This document shows positions 1 through 8,734 of a stretch of DNA of 64,000 nt, piece by piece; position 1 is the stretch's first letter; each line of letters begins with the position of its first letter. The position numbers and the translations under genes are program-made. The notes beneath the pieces were generated by a model, which was given only the letters and a program-made list of their open reading frames with translations, had not been told where the DNA came from and did no database searches. This DNA comes from Prevotellaceae bacterium UBA2744 (GTDB taxonomy: Bacteria > Bacteroidota > Bacteroidia > Bacteroidales > Bacteroidaceae), in the NCBI GenBank assembly GCA_002353575.1, contig DEJQ01000027.1, forward strand, positions 16,881-80,880, written 5' to 3'.

Positions 1-17
1 ATAGAGAACCACAATAT

Positions 18-542
18 ATGGATTTTAAGAATTTAGTACAGAAACGTCGGAGTATAAGAAAGTTTACCGACGAAGAAATAAGCAGTGAAGACCTTCAGAC
101 GATTCTGAGGGCTGCGCTGATGTCGCCTACAAGTAAAGGAACACGCGCCTGGCATTTCATCGTGGTGGATGACAAAGATATGCTTGAAAAAATGTCGAAC
201 ATAAGAGAAATGGGTAGCCAGTTCGTGGCTGGTGCAGCCGTGGCTGTAGTAGTGTTGGGAGATACTGACGCAACAGATGCATGGGTAGAAGATGCTTCAC
301 TGGCTGCAGTGACCATGCAGTATCAGGCTGCTGACCTGGGACTGGGCAGTTGCTGGTGTCATGTGCGCAACAGATTCTCTTCGGTAGGCGAACCAGCTGA
401 CAACTTGTTGAGATTCCTGCTGGGATATCCAGAGAATCTGACTGCCGAATGTATCATAGGCATTGGACACCCTGCCATAGAACGTAAGTTGCAGGATGAG
501 GATGGACTGAAGTGGGAAAACGTGGAGGTGTATAAGAAATAA
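18..542 (+). CDS. nitroreductase family protein
   Basis: FMN-dependent NAD(P)H oxidoreductase of the nitroreductase family, probably cytoplasmic; the true substrate cannot be read from sequence. Seen: the basic N-terminal FMN-phosphate segment RRSIRKF at residues 10-16, the SPTSKGTRAWHF segment at 36-47, the alanine-rich core helix around 92-107 and the C-terminal GIGHPA at about 148. At 174 residues it is somewhat shorter than usual (about 190-220) but both ends are present. It is the first complete gene of a close-packed + strand run; kdsC follows after 15 bases. Any promoter lies at or beyond the left edge of the window. Confidence 0.9.
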   Translation: MDFKNLVQKRRSIRKFTDEEISSEDLQTILRAALMSPTSKGTRAWHFIVVDDKDMLEKMSNIREMGSQFVAGAAVAVVVLGDTDATDAWVEDASLAAVTMQYQAADLGLGSCWCHVRNRFSSVGEPADNLLRFLLGYPENLTAECIIGIGHPAIERKLQDEDGLKWENVEVYKK

Positions 543-557
543 AAAAAAGGAGAAGAC

Positions 558-1076
558 GTGATAAACTACGACCTGAGAAAGATTCGTGCGCTTTTCTTCG
601 ATGTTGATGGTGTGCTCTCGGCTGAAACTATCGCTATGCACCCGAACGGAGAACCGATGCGAACAGTGGATATAAAAGACGGATATGCTTTGCAGCATGC
701 AGTGAAGTGTGGACTGAAGATTGCCATCATCACTGGAGGAAAGACCGAAAGCATCAGAATGAGATATGAGGGTCTGGGCATCGAGGATGTGTTCTTGGGG
801 GTAGCTGTGAAGATAAGAAAATACGAGCAACTGAAGGAACAGTACGGGCTGAAGGACGAGGAGATTCTGTATATGGGTGATGATGTGCCCGACTATGAGG
901 TGATGAAGGTTTGCGGTCTGCCATGCTGTCCTTGTGATGCTGCAGTGGAGATAAAAGAGATTTCGACTTATATATCGCAAAGGAAAGGCGGTATGGGGTG
1001 CGTAAGAGATGTAGTGGAACAGGTGCTGAAGGCTCAGGGACTATGGATGCATAATTCAACTGCATTTGGATGGTGA
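558..1076 (+). CDS. kdsC: 3-deoxy-D-manno-octulosonate 8-phosphate phosphatase (KdsC-type HAD)
   Basis: HAD-superfamily phosphatase that removes phosphate from Kdo-8-phosphate, the step before CMP-Kdo formation in LPS core synthesis; cytoplasmic. The HAD nucleophile motif FFDVDGVLS places the two aspartates at D15 and D17. Motif II is the ITGG segment near residue 58, and the metal-binding motif is GDDVPDYEVM near 115. The 172-residue length and absence of a cap domain match KdsC. The start is GTG at 558, with an AAGGAGAA stretch just upstream, one of few Shine-Dalgarno-like sites here. The gene overlaps maf by 7 bases. kdsB, the next pathway enzyme, lies at 24537-25295. Confidence 0.9.
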   Translation: MINYDLRKIRALFFDVDGVLSAETIAMHPNGEPMRTVDIKDGYALQHAVKCGLKIAIITGGKTESIRMRYEGLGIEDVFLGVAVKIRKYEQLKEQYGLKDEEILYMGDDVPDYEVMKVCGLPCCPCDAAVEIKEISTYISQRKGGMGCVRDVVEQVLKAQGLWMHNSTAFGW

Positions 1077-1657
1077 TGTTTGAGAATCTGAAGAAATATA
1101 AGATAGTGCTTGCTTCTAATTCTCCAAGGAGAAAAGAACTGCTTGGAGGATTAGGTCTGCCGTTCGAGGTTAGAACCAAGAAGGGAATTGACGAGAGTTA
1201 TCCCGAGGGACTCAACGGAGAGGAAATAGCTCTGCACATATCGAAGAAGAAGGCTGATGCATACAGAAGCGACATGGCAGATGACGAGATGATTATCACT
1301 GCCGATACTATTGTGTATGTAGATGGGGAAGTGCTTGGAAAACCGAAGGACAAGGATGATGCACGCAGGATGTTCAGGTTGATGAGCGGAAGGAAACATC
1401 AGGTGATAACTGGTGTGTGTATAGTTACAAAAGAGAAAAGTGTGCAGTTTGCCAGTATGACTGACGTAACCTTTACCCAACTGACCGACGAGGAGACAGA
1501 CTTCTATATAGATAACTATAAACCCTACGACAAGGCTGGCGCTTATGGAATACAGGAGTGGATAGGGTATGTAGGCATAACAGGTATCGAGGGATCGTAC
1601 TTCAACGTAGTAGGATTACCAGTACAGAGACTTTACACTGCTTTGAAACAATTTTAA
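1070..1657 (+). CDS. maf: Maf-like nucleoside triphosphate pyrophosphatase
   Basis: Maf/YhdE-type house-cleaning enzyme that hydrolyses dTTP, UTP or modified pyrimidine nucleotides to the monophosphate. Diagnostic motifs are ASNSPRRKELL at residues 15-25, TADTIV with the catalytic aspartate near 77, and LGKPKD and GRKHQVITGV further on. The 195-residue length is typical. The first ATG at 1070 overlaps the end of kdsC; a second ATG at 1076 is also possible and would change only two residues. The overlap indicates co-transcription with kdsC. Confidence 0.92.
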   Translation: MVMFENLKKYKIVLASNSPRRKELLGGLGLPFEVRTKKGIDESYPEGLNGEEIALHISKKKADAYRSDMADDEMIITADTIVYVDGEVLGKPKDKDDARRMFRLMSGRKHQVITGVCIVTKEKSVQFASMTDVTFTQLTDEETDFYIDNYKPYDKAGAYGIQEWIGYVGITGIEGSYFNVVGLPVQRLYTALKQF

Positions 1658-1668
1658 ATATAAGTATT

Positions 1669-2874
1669 TTGAGATTTTTTAGGATTATATTCTTTCTGAT
1701 TTGTGTGGTTACGACACACTTTTCCGTATGTGCTCAGACACCTTATAAACGCAATAAGGTTGTCAAGGAACTGAAATATAACATCAAGGATGGTGACTAT
1801 AAGAAATGTGTGGAGAATGTGAACAAGGCATTCCAGCAATATCCCGAAGAAACCAGTAAGGATGCAGAGTTCTATTATTACAGAACGGTGGCAAACCATA
1901 ACCTGGCTCTGGCGGAAGCAAAGAAAATGTACCTGCAGGACAAACCCGACACTGTGAAGTATTTCAATTTCGTATATGACACTGTGAAAGACGGGCTGAT
2001 GTGTGACAGTCTCGCCTTTCTGCCAAATGCGAAAGGTAAGGTGAACAATAAATTCCATAAGAACATTATGCAGATTTTCAGTATTAATACGACTAAGTTA
2101 CCTGCTGCATCGAAATTCTTTTTCCAGAAGAACGATTACGACAAAGCTTTCGATTTCGCAGATCTGTATATCAGCATATGTGACTCAGTGGATACTGAAG
2201 TGAGTACAGTAGCTGCCATCGCTGTACTATCAGGCTACCAGACAAAACAATTCAATAAGGCTGTGAAGCATGAAGCTGCTGCACTTTACGATAGTAACCG
2301 CCATGAATCTATCCTGGAAGTAGTGTGTAACTGCTACGCAGAACTGAAGGATACCATGAATATGGAGCGACTGCTTGTGGAGGGAGTAGGGAAGTACCCG
2401 ACTACAAAATACTTCTATGCTACGCTGGCAAGTATGTACAATTCGCAACATAAATACGGTAAAGCCCTTGAGGTAGTGAACGAGGTGCTGAAGGCAGACT
2501 GCTGCAACAGAGACCTGTGGTTTATCAAGGGGACGGAAGAAATGCATCTGAGCGATCGCGACAGTGCACTGAGTTCGTTTATGAGAGCAGTAGAACTGAA
2601 GGAAGACGATTCGGATTCGTACTCCAACATCGGAAATATCTATCTGTACAAGTCGCATAACCTTTACGAAAAACAAAAGAATGAGAATGGAAAAGAACTG
2701 CGCAAAACAAAGTCTGAAATGAACAAGGCTCTGATGGCAGCCAAGGAAGCATACGAGTCAGCCAGAAAATATGCTGAGGACAATCCGGCGCTGTGGTTGG
2801 CAGGTCTGAAAGAAGTATATTATAAACTGAATATGGGCAAGGAGCTGATGGCTCTGGAAAAGAAATATAATTAA
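1669..2874 (+). CDS. secreted tetratricopeptide-repeat protein
   Basis: Probable exported TPR protein of about 401 residues; specific role unknown. The start is taken as TTG at 1669, 11 bases after maf, because it gives a clean signal peptide (LRFFRIIFFLICVV, cleavage near SVCAQ). The open frame reaches upstream to 1558 inside maf, but that part is unlikely to be translated. The mature part is rich in paired helices spaced like TPRs, for example around 54-90, 270-330 and 340-400, suggesting a scaffold in the periplasm. No catalytic motif is seen. The neighbours suggest an operon from kdsC to the aminotransferase. Confidence 0.75.
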   Translation: MRFFRIIFFLICVVTTHFSVCAQTPYKRNKVVKELKYNIKDGDYKKCVENVNKAFQQYPEETSKDAEFYYYRTVANHNLALAEAKKMYLQDKPDTVKYFNFVYDTVKDGLMCDSLAFLPNAKGKVNNKFHKNIMQIFSINTTKLPAASKFFFQKNDYDKAFDFADLYISICDSVDTEVSTVAAIAVLSGYQTKQFNKAVKHEAAALYDSNRHESILEVVCNCYAELKDTMNMERLLVEGVGKYPTTKYFYATLASMYNSQHKYGKALEVVNEVLKADCCNRDLWFIKGTEEMHLSDRDSALSSFMRAVELKEDDSDSYSNIGNIYLYKSHNLYEKQKNENGKELRKTKSEMNKALMAAKEAYESARKYAEDNPALWLAGLKEVYYKLNMGKELMALEKKYN

Positions 2875-2897
2875 TTACCAGAAAATTGTTTCTTGAT

Positions 2898-3728
2898 ATG
2901 ATAGTATTCCCTAACGCAAAGATTAACATAGGCTTGAATGTTGTAGAACGACGTACAGATGGTTACCATAATCTGGAGACTGTGTTTTATCCTGTTAATA
3001 TATATGATCGTCTGCAGGTGGAAGTTGCCCAGAATGTCATGCCGGGTGAATGCAATATAGAATCAGCTGGATATGCCATCGAAGGAGATAAGAAGGATAA
3101 TCTGGTAGTAAAAGCATATAATCTGATTTTTCAAGAATATAAGATTCCTGCCGTAAACGTAAAGCTGACCAAGCTGATTCCGATGGGTGCCGGACTGGGA
3201 GGCGGATCGAGTGATGCTGCATATATGCTGAAAGCACTAAACGAGCTGTTTGAACTTAATATGTCAGAAGAAGAACTACATCAGACAGCTGCTAAACTGG
3301 GTGCCGACTGCGCTATCTTCATAAAGAACCAGCCCGTGTATGCTACCGGAATAGGTAATGAGTTTCATTATGACGTAAAAATTCCGACACTTGAGGGAAA
3401 GACCCTTATAGTTGTGAAGCCTGATGTGTTCGTTTCGACAAAGGATGCTTATTCGATGATACATCCCAAACGACCAACTTATCCGCTGGCAGAGAGTATT
3501 GGAAAACCAATCGACACATGGAAAAAAAACATAGTGAACGACTTCGAAGTCAGCGTGTTCGCTAAGTTTCCACTAATTGGAGAAGTAAAAGACAAATTGT
3601 ATGGTTTAGGCGCTGAGTATGCCAGCATGTCGGGAAGCGGTTCATCTGTATTCGGAATCTTCGATTGTCCGGTGGACAACTTCGAAAGTCATTTTCCCGG
3701 TATGTTCTCGGTACAGATTCCTATGTAA
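2898..3728 (+). CDS. ispE: 4-diphosphocytidyl-2-C-methyl-D-erythritol kinase
   Basis: GHMP kinase that phosphorylates CDP-methylerythritol in the non-mevalonate isoprenoid pathway. Seen: the substrate-binding start FPNAKINIGL near residues 4-13, the GHMP ATP loop PMGAGLGGGSSDAA at about 95-108, and the C-terminal MSGSGSSVFGIF segment. The ATG at 2898 is preferred over a TTG at 2886 because the IspE family begins close to the AKINIGL motif. At 276 residues it has the normal length. It lies 23 bases after the TPR gene and 25 bases before the aminotransferase. Confidence 0.93.
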   Translation: MIVFPNAKINIGLNVVERRTDGYHNLETVFYPVNIYDRLQVEVAQNVMPGECNIESAGYAIEGDKKDNLVVKAYNLIFQEYKIPAVNVKLTKLIPMGAGLGGGSSDAAYMLKALNELFELNMSEEELHQTAAKLGADCAIFIKNQPVYATGIGNEFHYDVKIPTLEGKTLIVVKPDVFVSTKDAYSMIHPKRPTYPLAESIGKPIDTWKKNIVNDFEVSVFAKFPLIGEVKDKLYGLGAEYASMSGSGSSVFGIFDCPVDNFESHFPGMFSVQIPM

Positions 3729-3753
3729 AATGAATAACTGACAATAAAATACC

Positions 3754-4923
3754 ATGAAAATAAAATACCTTGATTTACAAGCAATAAACGATTCGTACGG
3801 ACAACCACTTTTGGATGCTGTGAATGGAGTTGTCAAGTCTGGATGGTATTTACACGGCTGCGAAACAGAGGCATTTGAAGCAGAGTGGGGCGACTACTGC
3901 GGTGCAAGATATTCAGTAGGGGTAGGCAACGGGCTCGACGGACTGAAACTGGTACTGCAAGCCATGAAGATAATGTATGGATGGGCAGACGGAGACGAGG
4001 TGATTGTTCCAGCTAATACCTTTATTGCCACAGCATTAGCAATTTCACAAGTTGACTTACGTCCTACATTTTGTGAAGTAAATCAAGACGACGCACTGAT
4101 ATGTTGTGATGAAATATATCTGCAAGGACTTGTAAATGAGCGTACCCGATGTATTATTCCTGTACATTTATATGGTCAGACTGCAAACTTGCAGAAAATC
4201 TATGAGTTTGCATCTAAACATAAACTACAGGTGCTTGAGGATGCTTGTCAGGCTCACGGAGCCAAATGCAGTTATAAAGGACAGAGAACATGTGTGTATA
4301 GCTTTTATCCTGGTAAAAACCTCGGTGCATTAGGCGACGGAGGTTGTGTAACTACAGATAATCAAGAAGTTGCAAAACTGGTGAGAAACCTTGCCAATTA
4401 TGGTCAAAATATTAAGTACGTACATGACTATCAGGGATTTAATTCGAGACTTGACGAGATTCAGGCTGCTGTGTTACGTGTAAAACTTCGCAGACTTGAT
4501 GCTGATAATAAACGACGAATGGAAATAGCCGGATTTTATCAGGATAATCTGCCGGGAAATGAAAAATATGAACAAAATACGCAGCTTACGGATGTCAGGT
4601 CGGAAAAGATTGCAAATCAGTTGGATTTAAAAAATGACGGCACCAATGTGTTCCATATATATCCGTACATAACAAATTCACGAAAGGACATGCAGAAATA
4701 TCTGTTTGAAAACGGAATCGAAACGCAAGTCCATTATCCAATTCCTTGCCATAAACAAAAAGCATATTCTATGTATGGGAATGTCTTTCTGCCTAATGTG
4801 GAATATCTGGCAGCTCATGAGTTATCTTTGCCAAATTCTCAGATATTGACGGATGAGCAAGTAAATTACATAGTTAAAACGATTGTTCGATACTTTGATT
4901 TGAATGAGGATTATGTTAAATAA
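3754..4923 (+). CDS. DegT/DnrJ/EryC1/StrS family sugar aminotransferase
   Basis: PLP-dependent aminotransferase acting on nucleotide-linked keto sugars, as used for amino sugars of O-antigen or capsule; exact substrate unknown. The PLP lysine is K188 in SFYPGKNLGALGDGG. Other family segments are the VGVGNGLDGL phosphate-binding region near 52-61, EDACQAHG near 160-167 (aspartate contacting the PLP ring) and the late QVHYPIPCHKQ motif. At 389 residues it is full length. It sits alone, without other sugar-modifying genes, at the end of the first operon. Its last third uses more AT-rich codons than the genes before it, a mild sign of different history. Confidence 0.88.
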   Translation: MKIKYLDLQAINDSYGQPLLDAVNGVVKSGWYLHGCETEAFEAEWGDYCGARYSVGVGNGLDGLKLVLQAMKIMYGWADGDEVIVPANTFIATALAISQVDLRPTFCEVNQDDALICCDEIYLQGLVNERTRCIIPVHLYGQTANLQKIYEFASKHKLQVLEDACQAHGAKCSYKGQRTCVYSFYPGKNLGALGDGGCVTTDNQEVAKLVRNLANYGQNIKYVHDYQGFNSRLDEIQAAVLRVKLRRLDADNKRRMEIAGFYQDNLPGNEKYEQNTQLTDVRSEKIANQLDLKNDGTNVFHIYPYITNSRKDMQKYLFENGIETQVHYPIPCHKQKAYSMYGNVFLPNVEYLAAHELSLPNSQILTDEQVNYIVKTIVRYFDLNEDYVK

Positions 4924-4990
4924 TATCACGTTAAGTTTTTTTAAAACTTTTCTTTGCCCCATTATTCCGTAAGAACGGAAAAAAAATGTT

Positions 4991-4998
4991 TAATTTGC
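4991..4998 (+). promoter_or_regulatory. -7 box for the galM operon
   Basis: TAATTTGC fits the Bacteroidetes -7 pattern TAnnTTTG loosely (shifted by one base). It lies about 90 bases before galM in the only gap upstream of the galactose operon. No TTTG sits at the expected 19-21 base spacing. A short inverted repeat TTCCGT/ACGGAA at 4965-4980 precedes it and could be an operator. Confidence 0.35.
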
Positions 4999-5086
4999 AA
5001 AGAAGTCAGATGACTGATTGAAATAATAAACATAATACCAACAGAAAAAGACAGAAATCAATTAATAACCTTAATACATAAATATT

Positions 5087-6169
5087 ATGAGTACAGTACA
5101 ACCCAAACTCAGCGGACTAAAGCCAGAGAATTTCCAGAAAGAAATAAATGGCAAAAAGACAGATCTTTATACATTAGTGAATAATGATGGCTACGAAGTG
5201 TCAATTACCAATTATGGTGGTGCTATCGTAGCTATTATGGTTCCTGACAAGGATGGAAAAGTTGCAAATGTAATCCAGGGACATGACAATATCGACGATG
5301 TTGTGAATTCACCAGAGCCCTATCTTTCAACTCTTATAGGAAGATATGGTAACAGAATTTGCAAAGGTAAGTTCCAGTTGAATGGTAAAAAATATAGTTT
5401 GGCAATCAATAACGGTCCGAATGCTCTACACGGTGGACCGACAGGTTTGCATGCTCAGGTTTGGGAAGCTTATCAGACGGGCAATCAGAGTCTGACTCTT
5501 AACATTGTATTGCCATACGGACATGAGGGATTCTCTGGTGAAGTAAAGATTTCAGTAGAGTTTACTTGGACAGATGATAATGAACTTATTATAGAATATC
5601 TTGCGACAACAAATAAGAAGACAATCATCAACCTGACTCATCACGCATTCTTCTCACTTCAGGGTATTGCAAATCCAACACCATCGATCAATGATCAGAT
5701 TCTGGAGATGAATTGCGACTTCTATATTCCTATTGATGACACAAGTATTCCAACTGGAGAAATTCGGAATGTAAAGGGAACTCCATTTGACTTTACAACT
5801 CCAAAGGCTATAGGTAAGGATATAGATGCTGACGATATTCAGATTAAAAATGGTGCCGGCTACGATCACTGCTGGGTTTGCAACAAGAAAGAGGTTGGCG
5901 AACTTTCATTCGTTGCACGTTTGACAGAACCGAAATCAGGTCGTGTGCTTGAAACATACACGACAGAACCGGGCGTACAGATTTATACAGATAACTGGGC
6001 TAACGGCTATCCTATCCAGTTTGGTGCTACTGCTCCACGCCGTTCAAGTATCTGTTTCGAGTGTCAGCACTTCCCTGACAGTCCAAACCGTCCTTACTTC
6101 CCGTCAACAGTTTTGAATCCAGGTGAGAAATATACCCAGAAAACTATCTATAAGTTTTGTGTAAAATAA
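5087..6169 (+). CDS. galM: aldose 1-epimerase (mutarotase)
   Basis: Galactose mutarotase that converts beta- to alpha-galactose so galactokinase can use it. Family segments seen: TNYGGAIVAIMVPD near residues 40-53, the GRYGNRICKG segment near 85-94 that precedes the substrate pocket, the catalytic-histidine motif NLTHHAFF near 182-189, and GYDHCWV near 260. The late segment with glutamate FECQHFPDSPNRP holds the catalytic base region. At 360 residues it is normal, with no signal peptide, so probably cytoplasmic. It is the first gene of a three-gene galactose operon with a transporter and galK. Confidence 0.93.
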   Translation: MSTVQPKLSGLKPENFQKEINGKKTDLYTLVNNDGYEVSITNYGGAIVAIMVPDKDGKVANVIQGHDNIDDVVNSPEPYLSTLIGRYGNRICKGKFQLNGKKYSLAINNGPNALHGGPTGLHAQVWEAYQTGNQSLTLNIVLPYGHEGFSGEVKISVEFTWTDDNELIIEYLATTNKKTIINLTHHAFFSLQGIANPTPSINDQILEMNCDFYIPIDDTSIPTGEIRNVKGTPFDFTTPKAIGKDIDADDIQIKNGAGYDHCWVCNKKEVGELSFVARLTEPKSGRVLETYTTEPGVQIYTDNWANGYPIQFGATAPRRSSICFECQHFPDSPNRPYFPSTVLNPGEKYTQKTIYKFCVK

Positions 6170-6218
6170 GTGTCACTACCCTACTCTTTTAGAATAACAG
6201 ATTAAAAATAAATAAATT

Positions 6219-7448
6219 ATGTCACAAAACAAGCCTAATTATCTATTTCCATTGATAATTGTTTTCATTGTTTGTTTCCTTATCGGATTCGTAACGACAA
6301 TGAACAATTCAATGATTGAATTCTGTAAGGAAGCATTTAAACTGACTGATACTCAGGGGCAGCTCGTAAATACTTTCTTCTACGGAGCGTATTTCTTCTC
6401 TATCCCATTTGCCATGATGATGAGCAAGATAGGATATAAGGCAACTCTCGTGCTGGGTCTGATTGTTGTAGGACTCGGATTCATTGCAAACAATCTGGGT
6501 GTAACGGCATCGATCGGTTCTGCGAATGTTTACACAGTATTCCTTTGCTGTATGAGTATCGTAGCACTTGGTGTGGTAATGCTACAACTCGTAGCAAACC
6601 CATACGTCATGGTACTTGGCGCCCCTGAGAGCGGAGCTTTCCGTATGACTCTATCACAGGCTCTGAACTCAGTTGCTACAACTGTAGCTCCTATCTTCAT
6701 TACTTATGTAATCATCGCAGACAAGCCTAAGTTGCCAGAAAACGTGCCTGGTCCTTTCCTCGGACTCGGTATCTTCACTCTTGTTATTGCAGCGATTCTC
6801 GCCTTTATCAAATTACCAGATCCTGATAAGGACAAACAGGATGATGAAAAGAACTCAGTTGCAGATACAAAGCAGTATAAGAGTAGCGTGTTCAAATATC
6901 CACACGTATGGCTCGGCGCACTCGCAATCGCTATGTACATGGGTCTGGAAATCGGTATTCCATCTATGCTACCTGCATACTGGAAGGCTGACCCAACCCT
7001 CCCCAAGTCTGCTACTGACTTCCTTCCATTCTACTGGGGTGGTATGATGGTAGGCCGTTTCGTCGGTTCTGCTATACTCGCTAAGTTCAAGGCTCGTACA
7101 CTGCTTTCTTGTTGTCTGGTACTTGGTGCTGCATGCGTAGGAATCTCATTCGTTCTTCCAGGTATGTACGCAGTATATGCAATGTTGGCAGCAGGTCTAT
7201 TCCACTCAGTAATGTGGCCGCTAATCTTTAATCTTGGACTCCAGGAACTCGGTCCTCACACTAAGAGTGCATCAGGTATCATCAACATGGGTGTGCTTGG
7301 AGGTGCTACTCTTCCACTCCTCATGGGTACTGTGGTTGACAACCCATCACTCGGCGTAGGTGTTGCAATAATGATGATGTTCGTATATTACGCATACGTA
7401 TTCTGGTTCTGCAACTTCGGTTCAAAGATTGGAATTGATGTAAAGTAA
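6219..7448 (+). CDS. MFS sugar transporter (glucose/galactose type, FucP-like)
   Basis: Inner-membrane proton-sugar symporter of the FucP/GluP branch of the major facilitator superfamily. The 409-residue protein shows about 12 hydrophobic segments, with FVTTMNNSMIEFCKEAF after helix 1, the NTFFYGAYF helix-2 region, ANPYVMVLGAPES near helix 5 and the MWPLIFNLGLQELGPHTKSASG motif between helices 9 and 10. These are typical of glucose/galactose transporters in Bacteroidetes. Its position between galM and galK makes galactose uptake the likely role; glucose is also possible. Confidence 0.9.
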   Translation: MSQNKPNYLFPLIIVFIVCFLIGFVTTMNNSMIEFCKEAFKLTDTQGQLVNTFFYGAYFFSIPFAMMMSKIGYKATLVLGLIVVGLGFIANNLGVTASIGSANVYTVFLCCMSIVALGVVMLQLVANPYVMVLGAPESGAFRMTLSQALNSVATTVAPIFITYVIIADKPKLPENVPGPFLGLGIFTLVIAAILAFIKLPDPDKDKQDDEKNSVADTKQYKSSVFKYPHVWLGALAIAMYMGLEIGIPSMLPAYWKADPTLPKSATDFLPFYWGGMMVGRFVGSAILAKFKARTLLSCCLVLGAACVGISFVLPGMYAVYAMLAAGLFHSVMWPLIFNLGLQELGPHTKSASGIINMGVLGGATLPLLMGTVVDNPSLGVGVAIMMMFVYYAYVFWFCNFGSKIGIDVK

Positions 7449-7480
7449 AATAAACCTTATAACTTTAAAAACACTTAACT

Positions 7481-8647
7481 ATGAAACTAAAAATTGATGA
7501 CGTTCGCAGTCGCTTCCTTAAACATCTCGGTGGTGAACCAGGCTCAGTATATGCTTCACCAGGTCGTATCAACCTTATTGGTGAGCATACAGATTACAAT
7601 GGTGGTTTTGTGTTTCCAGGTGCTGTGGAACAGGGAATGATCGCTGAAATCCGTCCTAACGGAACTCGTACTATCAAGGCTTATTCAATCGACCTCAAAG
7701 ACTATGATGAGTTCTCACTCGATGATCCAAAGGGTCCTAAAGCCAGTCATTTCCGTTACATTTACGGAGTTGCAAAGGAAATGGAGAAACTGGGCGTTCC
7801 GGTAATGGGTTTTGATACTGCATTTGCCGGTGATGTGCCACTTGGTGCCGGTATGTCTTCTTCTGCTGCTCTCGAATCAACATATGCATTTGCAATAAAC
7901 GATTTGTTTGGTGATAATAAAATCAGCAAGATGGACCTTGCAAAGGTAGGCCAGGCAACTGAACATAATTACCTTGGGCTGAACTGTGGTATCATGGATC
8001 AGTTCGCATCTGTACACGGAAAGAAGGGTAATCTTATGCGTCTCGACTGCCGCAGTGGTGAATTCGAGTATTTCCCATGGAATCCAAAGGGATATAAACT
8101 CGTGCTCATTAACTCGTGTGTTAAGCACGAACTGGCTGGCAGCCCATACAATGACCGTCGCAACTCATGTGAAAACTGCGTTAAGGCCATAAAGGCTCTG
8201 CATCCAGAAAAAGAAATCACTACTCTTCGTGAGGCTACTTGGGAAGAGCTGAAGGAAATAGAAGGTAAGGTATCGGCTGAGGATATCAAGCGTGCTACGT
8301 ACGTTCTTGGTGAGAAAGATCGTGTACTTGCAGTCTGCGACGCTCTGGAGAAGGGCGACTACGAAACTGTAGGTCAGAAGATGTATGAAACTCACTACGG
8401 TCTGTCAAAGGATTATGAGGTTTCCTGCGAAGAACTCGACTTCCTGAATGACATAGCTAAGGAATGTTCTGTAACAGGTTCTCGTATCATGGGAGGTGGA
8501 TTCGGTGGCTGTACAATCAACCTTGTAGCTGATGAACTATACGATAATTTCGTAAAAACAGCCGTTAAGAAGTTTGAAGAGAAATATGGCAAGAAGCCAG
8601 TTGTTATCGATGTAGTTATCGGTGACGGTTCTCGTAAACTTTGCTGA
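7481..8647 (+). CDS. galK: galactokinase
   Basis: GHMP-family kinase that makes galactose-1-phosphate from galactose and ATP, first committed step of the Leloir pathway. The galactokinase signature GRINLIGEHTDYN lies at residues 28-40, the ATP loop PLGAGMSSSAALE at about 119-131, the catalytic aspartate in CGIMDQFAS near 170, and the third GHMP motif MGGGFGGCTINLV near 336-348. At 388 residues it is standard. It is last in the galM-transporter-galK operon and is followed by a strong terminator. galT and galE are not in the window. Confidence 0.96.
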   Translation: MKLKIDDVRSRFLKHLGGEPGSVYASPGRINLIGEHTDYNGGFVFPGAVEQGMIAEIRPNGTRTIKAYSIDLKDYDEFSLDDPKGPKASHFRYIYGVAKEMEKLGVPVMGFDTAFAGDVPLGAGMSSSAALESTYAFAINDLFGDNKISKMDLAKVGQATEHNYLGLNCGIMDQFASVHGKKGNLMRLDCRSGEFEYFPWNPKGYKLVLINSCVKHELAGSPYNDRRNSCENCVKAIKALHPEKEITTLREATWEELKEIEGKVSAEDIKRATYVLGEKDRVLAVCDALEKGDYETVGQKMYETHYGLSKDYEVSCEELDFLNDIAKECSVTGSRIMGGGFGGCTINLVADELYDNFVKTAVKKFEEKYGKKPVVIDVVIGDGSRKLC

Positions 8648-8670
8648 TTCAAATTATCTATCATAAAAAA

Positions 8671-8702
8671 TGGGATGCTTTTGGAGGGCATCCCATTTTT
8701 TT
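8671..8702 (+). terminator. rho-independent terminator after galK
   Basis: Perfect 8-bp stem TGGGATGC (8671-8678) with GCATCCCA (8688-8695), a 9-base loop and a run of seven T. It ends the galactose operon. Its loop and T-run overlap the -33 side of the nadE promoter. Confidence 0.9.
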
Positions 8703-8711
8703 GTACCTTCG
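8680..8711 (+). promoter_or_regulatory. nadE promoter
   Basis: TTTG at 8680-8683, a 20-base spacer, then TACCTTCG at 8704-8711, a common variant of the TAnnTTTG -7 box. The predicted transcript would start about 17 bases before the nadE ATG. The -33 element lies in the loop of the preceding terminator. Confidence 0.7.
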
Positions 8712-8734
8712 CACAAATTATAAATCCAGATTGT

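Noticed and set aside
297..980. 227-codon minus strand frame over the nitroreductase and kdsC genes
   Set aside because: Antisense shadow; composition rich in His, Ser and Leu typical of a wrong frame, and the opposite genes have clear motifs.
4965..4986. Hairpin TTCCGT/ACGGAA as terminator of the aminotransferase gene
   Set aside because: It is followed by A on the + strand and has no T-run behind it on either strand, so it cannot be an intrinsic terminator; an operator role is only mentioned.
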